The notes below the pieces were generated by a model that was not told the DNA's origin, did not search any database, and was given only the letters and a program-made list of their open reading frames with translations. Below, piece after piece: positions 24,201-39,200 of a DNA stretch of 64,000 nucleotides. The first letter of the stretch is position 1, and each line of letters begins with the position of its first letter. This DNA comes from Rhea pennata (lineage: Eukaryota; Chordata; Aves; Rheiformes; Rheidae), in assembly GCF_028389875.1 (NCBI RefSeq), contig NC_084677.1:11388017-11452016 (forward strand), read 5' to 3'. Made by a program: the position numbers and the translations under genes.

Positions 24201-27200
24201 TTTTGTGGTAGAGATTGATATATATATATATATATATATTTGTGTGTGTGTATTGTGTATTTCTGCCAGGGCTTCAGGGAAGGGTGAGAAAAGTGGGTAT
24301 GCAATTTCAGGGGAGCTTTGAACCCCAAGGTACATAGCAAGACTTTTGGAAAGTAACGTATGGTTTTGCTGTGCTTCATAAATCAGGTGTTGCAGACAGA
24401 ACGATGAGCGTATGTTTGCTTCATGCAGTATTGATAGTCTGTTTTGGAAATTGGTGATTTCAGGCCTTTAGCATCTTATACCATATTGCTGTAGAATACA
24501 ATCTCACAGATGTTTATTGTTTTCAGGAAGCTGATGGACAAGCAAACTTTCTGCTCATCACAAGCTGCAAGTAATGTTTCCCGCTATGCAGCTGCTGTTT
24601 ATAAAAAAGGTGACTTTCTTTTGCTTACCCTTCATAGGAATTAAATATATCCATCTGGCTTAAAATAAGACCCGTTTATTTTTTGCTTTTAGCAGCCTAG
24701 GTTCATATTTAATTGACTGATGCTTCTTCAAAAATTTTCCTTACCAATATCGCTAAGTCCTTGAGAAAGTCTGTCAGGGTTGTAAATAATATAGCAAAGC
24801 ACTGTTGATTTGTAGATGATTCCAGGACCCTAAGGCAGCATGATAGCCTGAAATAACAATAAATTTATGCTCCTGATATATACTATTTATATTATATTTT
24901 TATCTACATCTTTTACAGCGGTTTTATTTTCCTGTCAATACTTTCTGCCCCTCTTGTGTTTCCTAACACCGTAGCAGAGTTTTGATCTGAGGCTCATTTG
25001 AGATGAAAATAGGTAGATTATCTTCAGTGATGGTTATTTTACTAGGAGTCTCCTGAAGGATAGGTGAAGTGTGAGCCAAAGTGGCTCTCTTCAAGATTTG
25101 GCTTCAAAACAAAAGGAAAATGACAGGGATAGGTCTTGATCTTGCATATGCCTTTAAAATTCAAAGTACTGTATGAATTTTTCATTTCAATCCTTTTTTA
25201 TATTTTAATGTATTAAACATTCATGTTCAGTTGAAGCTTTGCCATTACGGAGATAATGAGATACTGAAAAGTGCCATCCTTGCACACTGGAAAATAATAG
25301 TTTTGACCAACATCAATTTCCTTTTTCAGGTGAACTTCACCTGACTCCACTACATGGAATTCTTCAGCTGAGGCCAAGTTTCACTTATTTGGACAAAGCT
25401 GATTTGAAACACCGAGAAAGAGAAGCTGCTAACGAAGGTAAATTCTCCACGAATTGTGTTTGCTTTGGGGAGATGGGATGTAAGTTTTCTTTATGATTTT
25501 ACTGGTAAGAGCCATTGTCTTCTGAAGGTACTCAGTATAATAACATACTGATTATATGGCTATTTTCAGATAGATTGTTGCCTGATCTTATTTTTAGAGT
25601 AGCTGCATAAACACATAGGTACAGCGTGGAGGATCAGCAGAAGGACAGGAGGCAGTGCATAGTGTCAAAGGGCAGCAGTGGTGGCTATCACTGCTGCCTC
25701 TGAAAAGCTGCACAGCAAACTACTCCCTTGGTTGCTGGTGGGAACAGTATCCCCTATCTAGGTGGGCGCGTAGGTGAGCTGTTGTACACTGCGTATCTCA
25801 GCAGAGCTGATGTTGAACCTGTGGCTGTGTAGCTCCTAGTTCTGCCTCTTCTTGAATAGACCTCTGAACAGTTACAGATTGGCTTTGACCCTTTCACTAT
25901 TTTTTTTTTATCCTTTTGTGTTTTTTGGCAGGTGGTGATTCATCCCAGGATGAAGCTGAAGATGACGTTAAGCAAATCACTGTATGTCCAGTGTTCCTTG
26001 TTACAATAGTTCAGGCAAAAGTTCACAAGAAGGCATGACAATTCATGCTCAAATGAAAGGGCAGAAAACCTCAGCTGGTCCTGGCGATCCTAGTTTTGGG
26101 AGGGGAAGCAAGATGGACATGCAGTTGTTGCACAAGTACAAAGATAGCACTGATAGCAAGGGATGATTCATTTGAGCTGTGCCTCGTTGCTGCCAAGGGC
26201 ATTTACATGCATTCTATTATTTATATGACAGATAATGCAGGTGTGTTTTCCTTTGAGGGTTTTGCGGCTGCATTTAACGATGTCCAAATCTTTTAGGTAC
26301 GATTCTCCCGCCCTGAGACTGAACAAGCTCGTCAACGGCGTGTTCAGTCCTATGAATTCCTGCAGAAGAGACAAGCAGAAGAGCACTGGGTCCATCTACA
26401 TTATTATGGCTTGAAGGTAGTTGTGTGCTGGCTGCAGAGGAAACCTGCTGCGCCTGAAGGCTCAGCCACGTCTAGAACTGTTTTTAAATCTGGGCCTGTG
26501 GGAACTGGGGAATTGTCAAAAGATAACGAACAAAAGTAGGTCTGTAGGCTTGAAATGACCCTGCACTGCTCTGTACTTCCTCCACTATAAAATATTTTGA
26601 GGTCTCCACACTGGAAAAGATTTAAAACTGAGAGCTAGGCAGACATGAAAGGGAACCTGAGTCCAAGAATCACTCAGGTCTTCACTTACGAGCTGCACTT
26701 TGTAAAACTGTTGGGGAAATCAGTCAGCTGAGTGCCAGAAATCTTGTGTGTTTGACACAGCATGTGTGTCTGGCAGGAGATTTTGAAATCTTACCAACTA
26801 AAAAGTTCTTCTGTTACATGAACATTGTGCAGGAAAATGAAAGCAGAGCATAACTTAACAAGATGGAACACTTGAGTGATGACTGTGGTTTTGCATGAGG
26901 AATCCAATTCTCTGGTATCTTTTCTGAATGTCTCAGTGACTCTTGTTTTTCTCCACATATCCAGGATAGCCGCTCTGAACATGAGCGCCAGTATTTATTC
27001 AGTCAAGGTCATGGTCTCGCAGAGAACACAGAATTAATTAAATCTCCCAGGTAGAAGTTTTATGATTTCTTATAGAAATTGCAGTAATTTGTTGGGGTTG
27101 TTTTCAGGATGGTAAACAGATATGTTCTTTAAAAGTCTGATCTGTGAAGTTAATAATGCAATCTATGATAAAAATTATTTAAATAAAAGTAGATACACTA

Positions 27201-30200
27201 GCCGCCTTCAGCTTACACATGTTGCTTCCTGCGTTTCCCTGTGCTTGGAGATTAAAACTAGTTGTTTTCACTTGGGAGTGTAGCTTCTCATACGTTATCA
27301 CAACCATGCATTACTGGGACTCCAAATACTGTAAAGGAGAAGTAAAACAAAAGCTCCTGCTGTTTAAAAGAAACAAAGACTTTGAAGCCAACAACTTCCA
27401 TTGTTAGTGATTATTATAAAACTTTCTTTTGTGATTTGTAAGAGACACCTGAAACTACTTGCAACTTGTTTGGTTTTGTTTCTTGGTGACTGCAGCTATG
27501 TGGGAGATGTGGAAATCTTTCCACAATGCAGCCAGTAATAGTGCTTCATTGTAATCTGATGTAACCAGGGCCAAAGGAATAGGAAGGAAACACATGCACC
27601 TTTATTTAATGTATTTGCTCTTGCAGCTCCTCTGTTTGGACGCCTCTTGTGAGCAGAAGAGCTGGGATGTCTGATTCCCATTTTTTTCATACCTTCTCTT
27701 TGGACAGATGAGTGTCAATAGCTTTTACTAGCATTGAATTTACGGAGGAAGGTGGGAAAGAGGAGATGACTATTTTCAGGATAGTGTTTGTTTTGTAGAT
27801 TCATACAAATAGAATTGCTCTAAGCAGGAAATAACTGTACTTAAATCTGGAAAATCTCAAGGCAAGCCTTTTAAAGATATATGCTTTTTTTTTCCCTTTA
27901 GTGAATATTTAATGATGCTGATGCCTCCAAGTGTAGAGGAAGAGAAGTAAGTATTTGTACAGAATGTTCAAAGCCTATAATGGCTGGATGCTGTTTTCTA
28001 CAAGCTGCAACTGTGTTTGTTTATTTGCAGTGACAAACCAATGGCTCCAAGCAATGTGCTTTCTATGGCCCAGCTGAGAACTTTACCCCTTGCTGATCAG
28101 ATTAAGATCCTGATGAAGAATGGTTTGTAGCTTTTGTAATCTGTTGGCTCGCTTTCCTTTGTGACCTCTAATTGCCTCCAATAAGGTACCTTTCCTGGTA
28201 GTGTCCATTCTGTCACCCACCAGACAGAGTCAGTCTGGTTCTTTGATTCTGTGAAGCATCCAAATCCTGAGCACTTTCTTGTGAAGGCCTACCCTGTTTT
28301 TTGGGAAGAGAAGAGAAGTAACAGCAGAGGTGACACAGCTGCTCTTTGTGTTTGTAATCAACTTACTTTCAGAATACTTTCTAATCTAATTATAGCTTTC
28401 AGGATACACCTATTTATTCAGATATTTCCTGAAATACGGAGTCTGAGCATGAATTATAACTTGAAGGTTAATGGAACAAGCTGCACTTTAGCATTTTTTT
28501 TTCCTGGGAAGTTCTCGGTAACGTGCACTTCTTGAGTGTTGTCCGAGATGGTTTTATTCTCTCTGATGTTGCTGACTATCTGAAGGGAATGGATCCTGAA
28601 GACTTTGCCTCAGGAGCTTACTCTCTTGTCAGTTGGATCTGTTTCCAAATATTGCCAAAAGCATAGATGTTTTCTTTATTAATGCATTAATTTGTGACCA
28701 GTTAAGATAATTAACTTTGGTGCGACACTAGCTGATGTTTTTGGAACAGATGTGGACTGTAATGCAAGGTGGGGGGTTACTAAAAGCTTAATTTTTTATT
28801 TTTTTCTAAGATACAATTTGACTGTGAACTTCCACATAAAGCATAAATCATAATATCCTGAATCTATAAATCTGTCTCATGTGCATTGAAGGAACTTTTA
28901 AGCAGCTGTGTATTTTTCCTTTCAGTGAAGGTCATGCCTTTTGCCAATCTGATGAGTTTGCTGGGCTCTGGGAGTGATTCTACGGCAGTTCTCCGCTGCA
29001 TACAGCAGGTGGCAATGCTGGTCCAGGGAAACTGGGTCGTGAAGAGGTATGGCTTGTCTTTGTTGCTGGGACGCGCTTTCCTGCTGTAAGGAGAGAATCG
29101 GAACAATGGATTTTATGTACTCCTTGTCATTCTGACCTAAAGTAGAAGTGTTCTTACCTTACAGTAATGTAAAATCTTGATTTAATGTTCATGCTTTTTA
29201 GTGCAGTTGGGTATTCAAAATTTAAAGGGCTGACATTAAATGATAAATAGCTCAGTGCATCTAAAATTGTGGCTGGTGCCTGACATAATCTGTATTTGCA
29301 TTTCAGTTCTGTCAGGTTTTCGGTGATGTATTCACTCATATTATTCTGGGAGAGGACAGTCCTGAGTCCTTCCAGAGATTAGTATCAAGCATAAACACCC
29401 AAAATGAACCCCCTCTCAGCTGTAATTATTCTTGGGTAAATTCAGTCAAAGACAGACCTTTGTGCAGTCAACTTGCTGTTCATCAAAGGGTGTTGCCGTT
29501 GTCAGCTGAAAGCTGCTCTCTGGAAGGCCTTATCTTACTGATAAATCAGGCATGGGGGTACTGTGTGCAGTACCTGAAATAGGTTCTGTATCACCCTCCT
29601 GTTTATTAGGCTAAAGCATCCCATTGAGAATTCAATCTGAAGTGCAGTATGATTTTTACCTGGGTGGAGTACTACTGCATGCAGGAAATTTTAGTCTCCA
29701 GACACCTGTCTATACTAAGATGAACGGCACTGGCTACCTATCCAAGTCTGTTAGCAGGGTGCGTTTCAGCTATTGTGAGACAGGCACGAGCTAACAGTGT
29801 GAATAACTTTTCAGCATCCCTTGCTCTCCCCTAGCCGTCCTAGAAGGAAACTGTGAGCCAGTTAATACTGTATATTAGCACTTGGCTTATTTTTATGTTG
29901 TAGCTGATTCTTTCCTACTTCTGTGGGAAGGCTGTGTGCATCTCTCATAGATGCAGCCTGTCTGGGATGGCTGGGCACAGAGCAGCACCCGGACACATCA
30001 GAGCTTTAAATGGTGTGAGAACCCACTTCTCCAGTCTGAGTAGAAACAAGATTATGAACCTGAGTTGCTTTGAGACTTTGGAGATGGCTCATGGACACCA
30101 TCCAACTGGCCTTGCAAACAGGCATACAAATAGGGTGCTGCTGGTCCCAAAGCTGTCTGGTTCGAGCAATGAATTTTATAGCATGGCTCTCCTAAGTCCC

Positions 30201-33200
30201 TGGTTGCTGGAAAGGAAATAAACTCATTTCCACAGATCAGCATTTTGGCTAAATGCTGCCTTCAAGGCTGTGTACCAGGTTAGGCCAAGCATTTCTTGGG
30301 ATCTTTGTGGTCTTGTTTACGCTGATACAAGGGAATAGAGGCTTTGCTAGAACAAAGCAGAGCTTATACCTGTGTTATATGCATCTGCTAGTCACAAGAT
30401 TAGGCTTTGCTAGTATAAGCACTTTTTGTACTGGTGTAGTTGCAGTGATGCAATTACACCTATATTAATTCCTTTAATGTAGTCCAAGCTTTGGATAAAG
30501 GTGTAATATAACTGCAGAATAGGGAGGACATGTTTGTTATCTTAATCTTCACTAATGACATTTAGTTGCAGTACACAGTAACTAATCCAAGTTCCTCTTT
30601 AATTAACAGTGATGTCCTCTACCCAAAAGATTCTTCTAGCCCGCATAGTGGAGTTCCTGCAGAAGTGCTTTGTAGAGGGAGAGACTTTGTTGTAAGTACA
30701 AAAGAATTTTTTTTTTGTTTTTTCCCCCTGTTCTTTTCTTTTTTTTTAAAAAAAGAACAAACCCACCAACAACAAGATGACCCTTGCCTGAGAGGCCATG
30801 GCATTTCAAAACTCTGCTACTCTACTGCAATAGGATGTTTCCTCCAAGGAAATTATTTATACTTTAATCCTAACAGAGTTGTCACAAGTGTGTCACGGGG
30901 ATGTTGTGGACTGGCATTGTGACTGGCTGGCAGGTTCAGATCATCTGTCATTAACAGTGTGTTGTTCATCCGTTTCTAATAAGACACTGTAGAGCCACTG
31001 TCACACAGCTCTACAGTGCAGGCCTCACAGAGAAGCCAGAATGGGATAATAAAGTACTTGTTCCTCCAGATACAGTTCCTCAGGCTCACAACCATGAGGT
31101 CTCAGGAGAGTGGTGTGGATAAGCCTTGTGCTCCCTGTGCATGCATAGTTGATCTTTGAAAAGGACTTTACTCACCAGTGCTGCTAATCAATGAAAGGAC
31201 TTTGTTCCTAATCACCTTTTGTGAACAGTAGCTGCACATGGAAGTTGAAATGAATACAGGTCTCGTAAACACACGTGTAACCACAGCAAAAAGGAACAGC
31301 CTCTGCACTGTGGGGTTTTTTTGCTAATTGTAGAAAGAATTAAGTTCCTAAGTGGTTTCTAAGTTCATATTCACTTTATGGCTTCTGCTCCGTCAAAGAG
31401 ACGCTGACAAGTGCGTTGCTATCGCATTTCCAGTTAGACCTGACTGTTCCCTTTGCTTGCAAAGTTTGTTTATGAGATTTAGCTCTAAATAGGAGCACTC
31501 TGCGCAAGAGACCTTAAGAATATTACAGTGCCAGTGTAAGATAAAACTGATGGTGATTGAAACTGGCTTTTGTTGTGTCTTGATGTCTGCCCCAGACACT
31601 GCCGTATGGAGACCTGGATTCAGGTGTGACCCAGTGACATAAGTCCTTAGGACCTAGCAGATTAGGTGACATGTCATGCGTAAAGTTCTAGGAACCAGAA
31701 AGTATTAGGCTCGGTTAAATAAGCAGTAATGTTTAGATTAAGATGTAAAGATAAATTATTCTCATTTGAATAATAGTAAATATACCTTGCATGAGAAATG
31801 GATCTGTGCTACTCTTAAAGGCAGGTTCTCTATTGATTAGCTCTATAATAGGAAAGGTTAACAGCGTAAAAGCAAACAGCATCAATATTTCTGGCTTTCA
31901 TACAAAATGAAACGTTTTAGTCATAAGACTTGTAAGTAGTGTGTAATGCTGTAATGCATCTGTGGAGAAAACATGATTTCTAGCTTGAAAAATGAACTTT
32001 ATTTCCTTATTTATTACATTTGTGTAAAGTAATAAATTTTAAAAATATTTGTGGCCAGTAGTGACTTTGTTGTCCAACTGTGCCATACTATACCTTGGGA
32101 AGGAGTAAAAGCAATTTGCATCTTTTCTGTAAGTTTGTTTTTCACATGGATTCTCACAAAATAAATTCAGAGGATATGGGTATTCTTGGCTCTAGCTGAG
32201 GCTAAAGTGCTTCTCTGTGAGAAACTGCTGCCTCACAGCTGGATGTATTGTGCAAGGAGAAGTGATAGATGCATTTCCTACGGACATCAGGTCCTTGTAC
32301 TTTAAAAGAAAAATGTTGTGTGCCCTAAAGTGAATATAGTGGTTTTTTGTGTTTGTGGGCAGAGAAAAGCTTGATCAGGGAGAAGGATTCATGGATGACA
32401 TGACTGGACAGGGAGAAATAGTCAGGAGTGAGACTTCAGATTCTTCACAACGTTCTTAACACACAAGCTATTATTAAACACAGACTAAAGATGCTGTAGT
32501 CTATTTAAATGAAGACGGGAAGAAATCAAAGGTCATATTCAGACAGTCTTCATTCTGTGCAAGTCCTCGTGTATCCTGTTAGCCAGCTCTAGGCATCTGC
32601 CCCTCAGTATGTTAGCTAGTCCTTAGGAGTTGCTCTGCAGAGCACTGAGCTTTTCCATTAACAGTGACGGGTATGTGAATGTCAGGCCAGCTTGGCATGA
32701 CTGTGATGTGCATTGAAGAAGGGAATGGACATTTTCTAGGAGACTGCAGGCTGTAGAAAGGCAGCAGTCACCAGCCTCTGCGGGCCACTACCTTAACAGG
32801 AGTGGACAGAGAAATTCTCTAGGTTGGTGATCAGGTGCGTTGTTAGAAGTTGAGTCTCAGGTGTAACCGTCCAACTTCTGAAATCCAAGCATAGCTGCAC
32901 TGGATTTTGGGGGGGGAGGAAGGTGGGGGCTATTTTGTTGTTGCTTGGGGATTCTTTTTGGAAATGGAGTTTGAGGTTTAAGAGACTCTTCATAGCTTTT
33001 GTATTCACGTGTTCACCACAGCAAACCATGGACTCTTGAAGTTTTTGATGTTGCAGTCATAGCCATTTGAGAAAGGAAGAGGCCAGACAGCATCTGCCTG
33101 CTACCTGCTGAGAATCATCTAATTCTACATTCTTGGAAGGAGTGGGATTTCCGTTCTTCTGGTTACATTGCTGAACAGCCTTATTGCTTTGACTTCAAGG

Positions 33201-36200
33201 AAACAACTGCTAAGTATAGTTATTTGGCGTTTTCTCCTGTGTTCCCTTCCTAGATGTGGAAGTTCACGCAGGATCGCTGGGTTGTGCGAAAGGAAGTGGC
33301 GACAGTTACAAAAGTGAGTGACGCTTTTCTTCCTAAACCAGAGGCTAGTGATAAGCGTTGAGTGTTGTTTGCAAGCCTGTAGTGGGTGCTGCTGTAAGCC
33401 TTTTCTCTCTAGTTCGCAGCGTCTACATTACTGCTTTCTTGCAGTGTTGCTAACCTGGCATGCTTCACTTGAAATAGGTATACATACTCCTTATGTAATT
33501 CCCGCAGTTACCATGACTCCACAGGACACAACTGTCCTTATAGCTGACCCACTAGAACGCATCTTGTCCCCTCATCTGATTCAGTGGAAAGCTGGACATG
33601 GTTTGAATTCAGCTAGCTGATCTTGCACTAAAGCAGATAAGTGTTCATGCAGTCCACACGAGCTACACTGCTTAGGCAGGATACGAAGCAGCAGCTCTTC
33701 AGGTTGCAGTTCACGGAGCTGCCAACACCAAGTAATGGGAACTGAAACCATAACAGAACCTGAGCCACCTACCTCCTGATGGAGAAGAGGGATGGTTCAT
33801 TGCCTAAAGGCAACTGAGGTACCAGTATATGCTGCTAAAACTGGCAGATGAATGAGAAACAGAATGCAAAGATGGCAAAAAATATCTTCCTTAAAATGCA
33901 GTAAAATGATAGAACATAAATCAGTTTATGCACAAACCAGCTGCTTTTCGGACCATAAGATCCAGTACTGCTTACAGGTTGTACCAGACATGATACAGCC
34001 TGTCTGACCCACAGCTCTAAAATAAGGAAGGTTAAATTGTAGAATATGCTTCTCTTCACAATAGTCTTTTAATCTCAGCTGGGAAATTCCCATTTCTTTT
34101 ATAAAACAAGCCGTGAGCTATATGACTGTCAATGATTAATCACCACTGGTCTCTGAAGTGCTGTGCCTTTAGCATTATGTGAAAGTGTTGGTGCTGCAGA
34201 GAAGAATGAGTATCTCTCTCTTACTTACCTAGGTGTGTATTCTTGGAGTATATGCCACATATGCCAAATCAATCTAATTCTTGCCTCATGGAACAGAGCC
34301 CATTTTTGCATGGCTGCAGATGTTCTATTTCAGTTGACTTCCATGATCACATATACTTTTACTTTTTCTTTCAGCTTTGCCCAGAAGATGTGAAAGACTT
34401 CCTAGAGCACATGTCTGTGGCAAGAATAAATAAAGGTTGGGAGTTCATGCTCCCTTATGATGAAGACTTTGTGAAGAAGCATCCAGATATAGTTCAGAGG
34501 CAGCATATGCTGTGGATGGGCATTCAGGCCAAGTAAATGACTTGTTTTGTTTTGGGGAGTAAGTTAAAACAGAGGACTATCCAGTAGTAAGTTTCTGTAG
34601 ACACTGACAGATATCTGTATTGATCTCTATTACCTCGGTGATTTTTCTCTTCACAGTCACCAGGCAGTGGTATGATGGGGGGTGTCACTGCACCATATAA
34701 GCCATTTCTGTTCCTTGGCTCCTTGAAGAACAGCTTTTTGAAAATGGAGTATTCTGGCTAATGGCTAATGCTAGTGCAGCAGCATGCAGGCCTAACAACA
34801 ACTGAAACTGTTCTGGTATATTTTATTTTTGTATTTCAGATTAGAAAAGGTCTATAATCTCTTAAAGGAGCACTTGACACCAAAGAAGCAAGAGGCACAA
34901 TCAGGTAAATGGAAGTGTACTTGAATAATCTGGAAGCACATACATTTCTCCGTATGTCTAGCTGATGTTTTGGAGTCCCTCTCTGCTTTTGAATGTGTTG
35001 GGGACTGGTTTGGTTTTGTTTAGTATTTTTCCTTTCTTGTTATTTCCTTTGGATTATTTGAGGCAGACCTTGGTCTTCATTAGCATCACTGCTGTTGAGG
35101 TGACACAGATTTGCCATAGCATCCCTGTAACAGAGCAGGGAGGATTCCTTGGCCACTATTTTACTGTGTAAAATCAGTTGGATCTATTACCCACTTTCTC
35201 CAGTAAGATGTCTTTTATGGAGTAAGCGTTGTAAGGAGTTCCTGAAGAGAGGTCAGTGCACGAGTAATTCTCACCTCTCAGTTTGCAAGCTGATGTGCAC
35301 AAGTCCTTACTCAGTCCCAGTGAAGGTGGATGTTTTTTATTTCCCCTGATTTGCACTGGACTCTGTGATGTAGCTGAGGGCTGAGCAATTAATGAGGAAT
35401 GTGTTTGGCAGGGGGGCGTAAGGAGGCATGAGGCTCTTTTTGACATGTTTCTCCACCATGAATGCCAGTGAGAATATTAGAGTAGCTGCTCCGTAATCCT
35501 AAAACATTGTGAAAACTTGAGATTCCAGAGAGTTTTAACTAGACATTTGGCTCATTGCCAGGCTCTGGAGCCAATGAAGAGTATAAACAGAACTGACAAA
35601 CGCGCATATGAATCCATTTCAATACCCTGTGTCTGATCTGCTTGGAAGGATTAGGTGTGGGGTTATTTGGAGAGGATTAGTGGGCCTAACAGCAGTGCAG
35701 ATAACAGCTTGTGTGCTGTGCATGCCTTTTCCTTAAGCATAGCATTCCTTCTCTTGGGACTAGCACTGGATTCATCTGCTGCCAGCATGCCCCTTCCTTT
35801 CACTCCTGGATTGCTGGGTGTTGAGGACCCTGAGGCAAAAGTGGCAGGATAGGGTAGGAGAGGACTCCCTCCTGTCCCTTCCTCCCTTAGCTGGGTTATA
35901 ATACTGAGAAGAGAGTCTCAAACACTTTCATACTGTGTACCACTTGCTAAAATAGTGTTCAGATTTGCTGCTAAGCCATTTACTCACCTCACTGTAACCA
36001 TAGGGCATCCTTTTGCTGGCTCTGACAGTAGCTGCAGCCTGCTCTACCAGCCTCGAAGTGCTTTTAAAAAAAATTATCTAGCAGAGAAGCGTTTAGGCTG
36101 CAAGTAGTGATGTATAAGCGGCTTGTTTGCTGGTTTATGCTAGGATCCCTAGTAATTGAAGTGTGCTTGAATGGACTTTGTTTTGGCTTCAGGTTCCTTG

Positions 36201-39200
36201 ACTGCAACACCTTTCCCCGAGCATCTGGCTTGCAGATCAGATTTAAGCATTAGATTTCATTAGCAGATGATGTTCCCTGGCTTCTTTCACTATGATCCGC
36301 CCAAGAAACGTTCTGCAGAACTGAAGTCCTGGTTTTGCTGAGATTATATGGTATCTTTTGTTTCTTACTAGCTCATCCATTGCTGGTTTCTGGGGAGCAA
36401 AGAGTCAATATGGCTAAAGCAAAAGTCAAACAGAACTATGGGCAGCTGGAGAAGGAGTTCCAGAAGCAAAAGGCAGAGATGAAATCAAATGACACCTCAA
36501 CCAAGATGGATGTTTCCAACATCCGCATTAAAGAGGAGCCTGTTAGTGACGAGGAGCCCATGGACACCTCAGCCTATGAGGGCTTGAACAACGGTATTGT
36601 CAATGGTCTCCATGCAGAGGAGGACTCCACGGACTCTTTAAATGGCCACTTGCCTGGAGGCTGCATTGATCGAGTAGCCCAAGAACTGAAGGCATTTGTG
36701 TCGTCAACGTTTAAGAAACAATTTGTACTCACCCTGAGTGAGCTTAAACGGTTATTTAACCTTCACTTAGCCAGTCTGCCTCCAGGACATACGTTGTTCA
36801 GTGGCATTTCAGACAAAATGCTACAGGACATGGTGTTGGACACTGGCTGCAAACAAATTTTGGTGCCTGTAAGTATGGTTTTTCCTGTGGTATGTTTTGG
36901 GAAGAGGAGATGAGGGGACATTAAATGTCTGCTGTGAAATGTGTATGCATTGTGTGGTGGGCAGGAGGAGCAGATGTGCTCCGAGTAGCTGTCAGATATC
37001 GGTTATATGGGAGCTCTTGGAGGTTTGTTGGACACCCTGCCTCCGACAGACCTGCTGCTCTGCTGCCTTTGCTCTGTGGCGTGCTGTGTAGAATAGTTGT
37101 CTTTGGGGCCGTTTCCCTGCCTGACCTGTTGGGCTGCAGTGGCTCAGTGTGGTGACACACCTCTGTCTCTGTAACATGAGTCAAGGCAGTTGCAGAGAGC
37201 CAGGCCTGCAGAGATCCTTCCAGCTGCTTTCCCCTAGCCCTACGAGCTCCTGCTCTGGGGGATGCCGTGGAGGAAGCAGTGACGTGCGCTGCCTGGTGCA
37301 GCAGGGCCTCCTGGCAGGGCCCTCGGCAAACCCACAAGCTGTATCTGTGGCTGCTTCCTTGGTCGATCCTTTTTCTCGATCCTTTTCCTCGTAGGCCATT
37401 GCAGTGTCTTTGCTTTCTTTGTCTTTATGGAAATTACCTGTGTGTGACTGCGTGAATCAGAGACAGGTTTGTGTGACAGTAGCTTGCTTAGGAAAGGAAA
37501 AGGAATTTGACATCATGGTAAACAGCCTCAAAGGAAAATGATTTTTACAAGCCGTCTGGCAGTGCTCAATGGGTTGTAACCAGAGAGAGAAATTGGGATT
37601 TGGCTGCCTTTGGGGGGAGAGGAAAGGAGATGTGTGAACCGCTTGAAAGAGCGGGCAAGGAGGCACAAGTGGGAAGGAGGCCGAGAGGGAGCCTGCAGCA
37701 CGGTCTGCCGTGATAAGGGCAGGCGGGAAGGCAGGAAGAACATGTGCAGCCGTGTGCGAGGTAGGTGTCGTGACACCTGGGTCTGGAGCAACCGACTTGA
37801 AATGCCGCTAGGAATGCTGCCGATTTCGCTACTTTCTACTTTTCTCTTCTGACAGCCCCCAAGTCCCCGGGGTAATGTTTGCACAGAGCTGTCTCTTTAC
37901 TGCTGGGTTGACTCTCTTTTGTACATAGTGTAGTATGTTGAGGTTATTACTGCTGTGTAAGTTGGGGCTAGGACTTGTTTGCTTTGGAAGCTTTGGAAGT
38001 GATTGCATTCACTCTTTGTTTAAATGCCGTGAGTAGTGAAAGAGGGATAGTTTCTTTTTTTAAAAAAAAAAATACATAAAAATAAAACTTTCCTGAAGAC
38101 AAATGGTTGGCCTTCTGAAAAACCCTATCATGGAAGAGACTGTAAGGCTTAAAGGTTGTAGCTGGAACTTCTCTTACTGGAGGTCTTCTGCAAGTTTTAA
38201 TCCTGCTGACCCGGAATTTACTGCAAAACTCATCTTACAGGCCTGTATAGGCCTGTACTATCAGCAGCAACAATGTGAATTGTTACCCCCAAGCTTCCAG
38301 CTCATGTTCTCTGGAGATGGCCAAGGTGCCTGTGCTGGTTTTATTCTTTGCATGGGCTCATATGCTCTGGTATTTCTTGATTATTCCCATGGACAGCTTT
38401 GTCAGAACCTAGCAAGGCTGCCTGAGCTCAGTGAAAGCCTGGAGGGTTGTTTGGCTTGGGATTTCATAGCAGCTCATTAGTTTTCTGTAATTGAAACTGC
38501 TTTGGTGATAAAAATCAATGATCTGAGATAATTAAAATGATGTTCTGTGGGGGTGAAGACAGTCTTCGGTTGCACACTGCCCTGTTATAGAAGACATGTT
38601 GCTGAAAATGGCAATCGAAATCTCACTGGGGAATGAAGGGTTTATTTTAAAGCTCATCTATTGCACCCAGGGTAGAAGTCAAACAGTCTTTGCAGGGAGC
38701 CACAAGAGAGGCCACTCCAGCTGCAGATGGGGCTGTGAGGACTCTTTGGTGAGGTGCTTGGCTTGCCTGGGCTTTGCAGCCTCCTCCTGGCAGAGAGCAG
38801 AGCCTGGGCAGGCAGGTCCTCAGCATAGCAGGCTGTTACTGCTGTTAGAGAGGGCAGGAGAGAGGCATCCCTGGCAAATGCTGCTCAGAGCTCGCACTTG
38901 GCTGAGCCGGTGCTCTAGTCCCGCAGGGAAACGTTTGAGCAGGAAGCTCATTCCTGAATATTTGCACCCATTTCTTACACACTGGTGGGGGTGGCTGTCT
39001 CCTGCTGGTTCCCTTCTCATGGTCCACGGAGCAGTGAGGTTCTGCCAAAAATTGAGGATCTTTTTAGGAGTCAGGAAATGATGTAACCTTTTTGTTGCTT
39101 CCTGCCTGGTTAGGGTAACGGGGCAGGAACACTGCCCTGCGCTTACTGTGAGCTTTCTGGTCTAGCACCGGTGCCAGGACTCTTGGGGAGGAATGCTCAG

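Noticed and set aside
26876-26927. Possible C/D box snoRNA in POLR3E intron 10 (GTGATGA at 26876, CTGA at 26924)
   Set aside because: The boxes fit and spacing is plausible, but the terminal stem is weak, no internal C'/D' pair is convincing, and the D box is only about 37 bases from the acceptor.
38596-39081. 161-codon plus frame in POLR3E intron 19
   Set aside because: No homology recognised, no splice signals in register, and it lies in a moderately GC-rich stretch.
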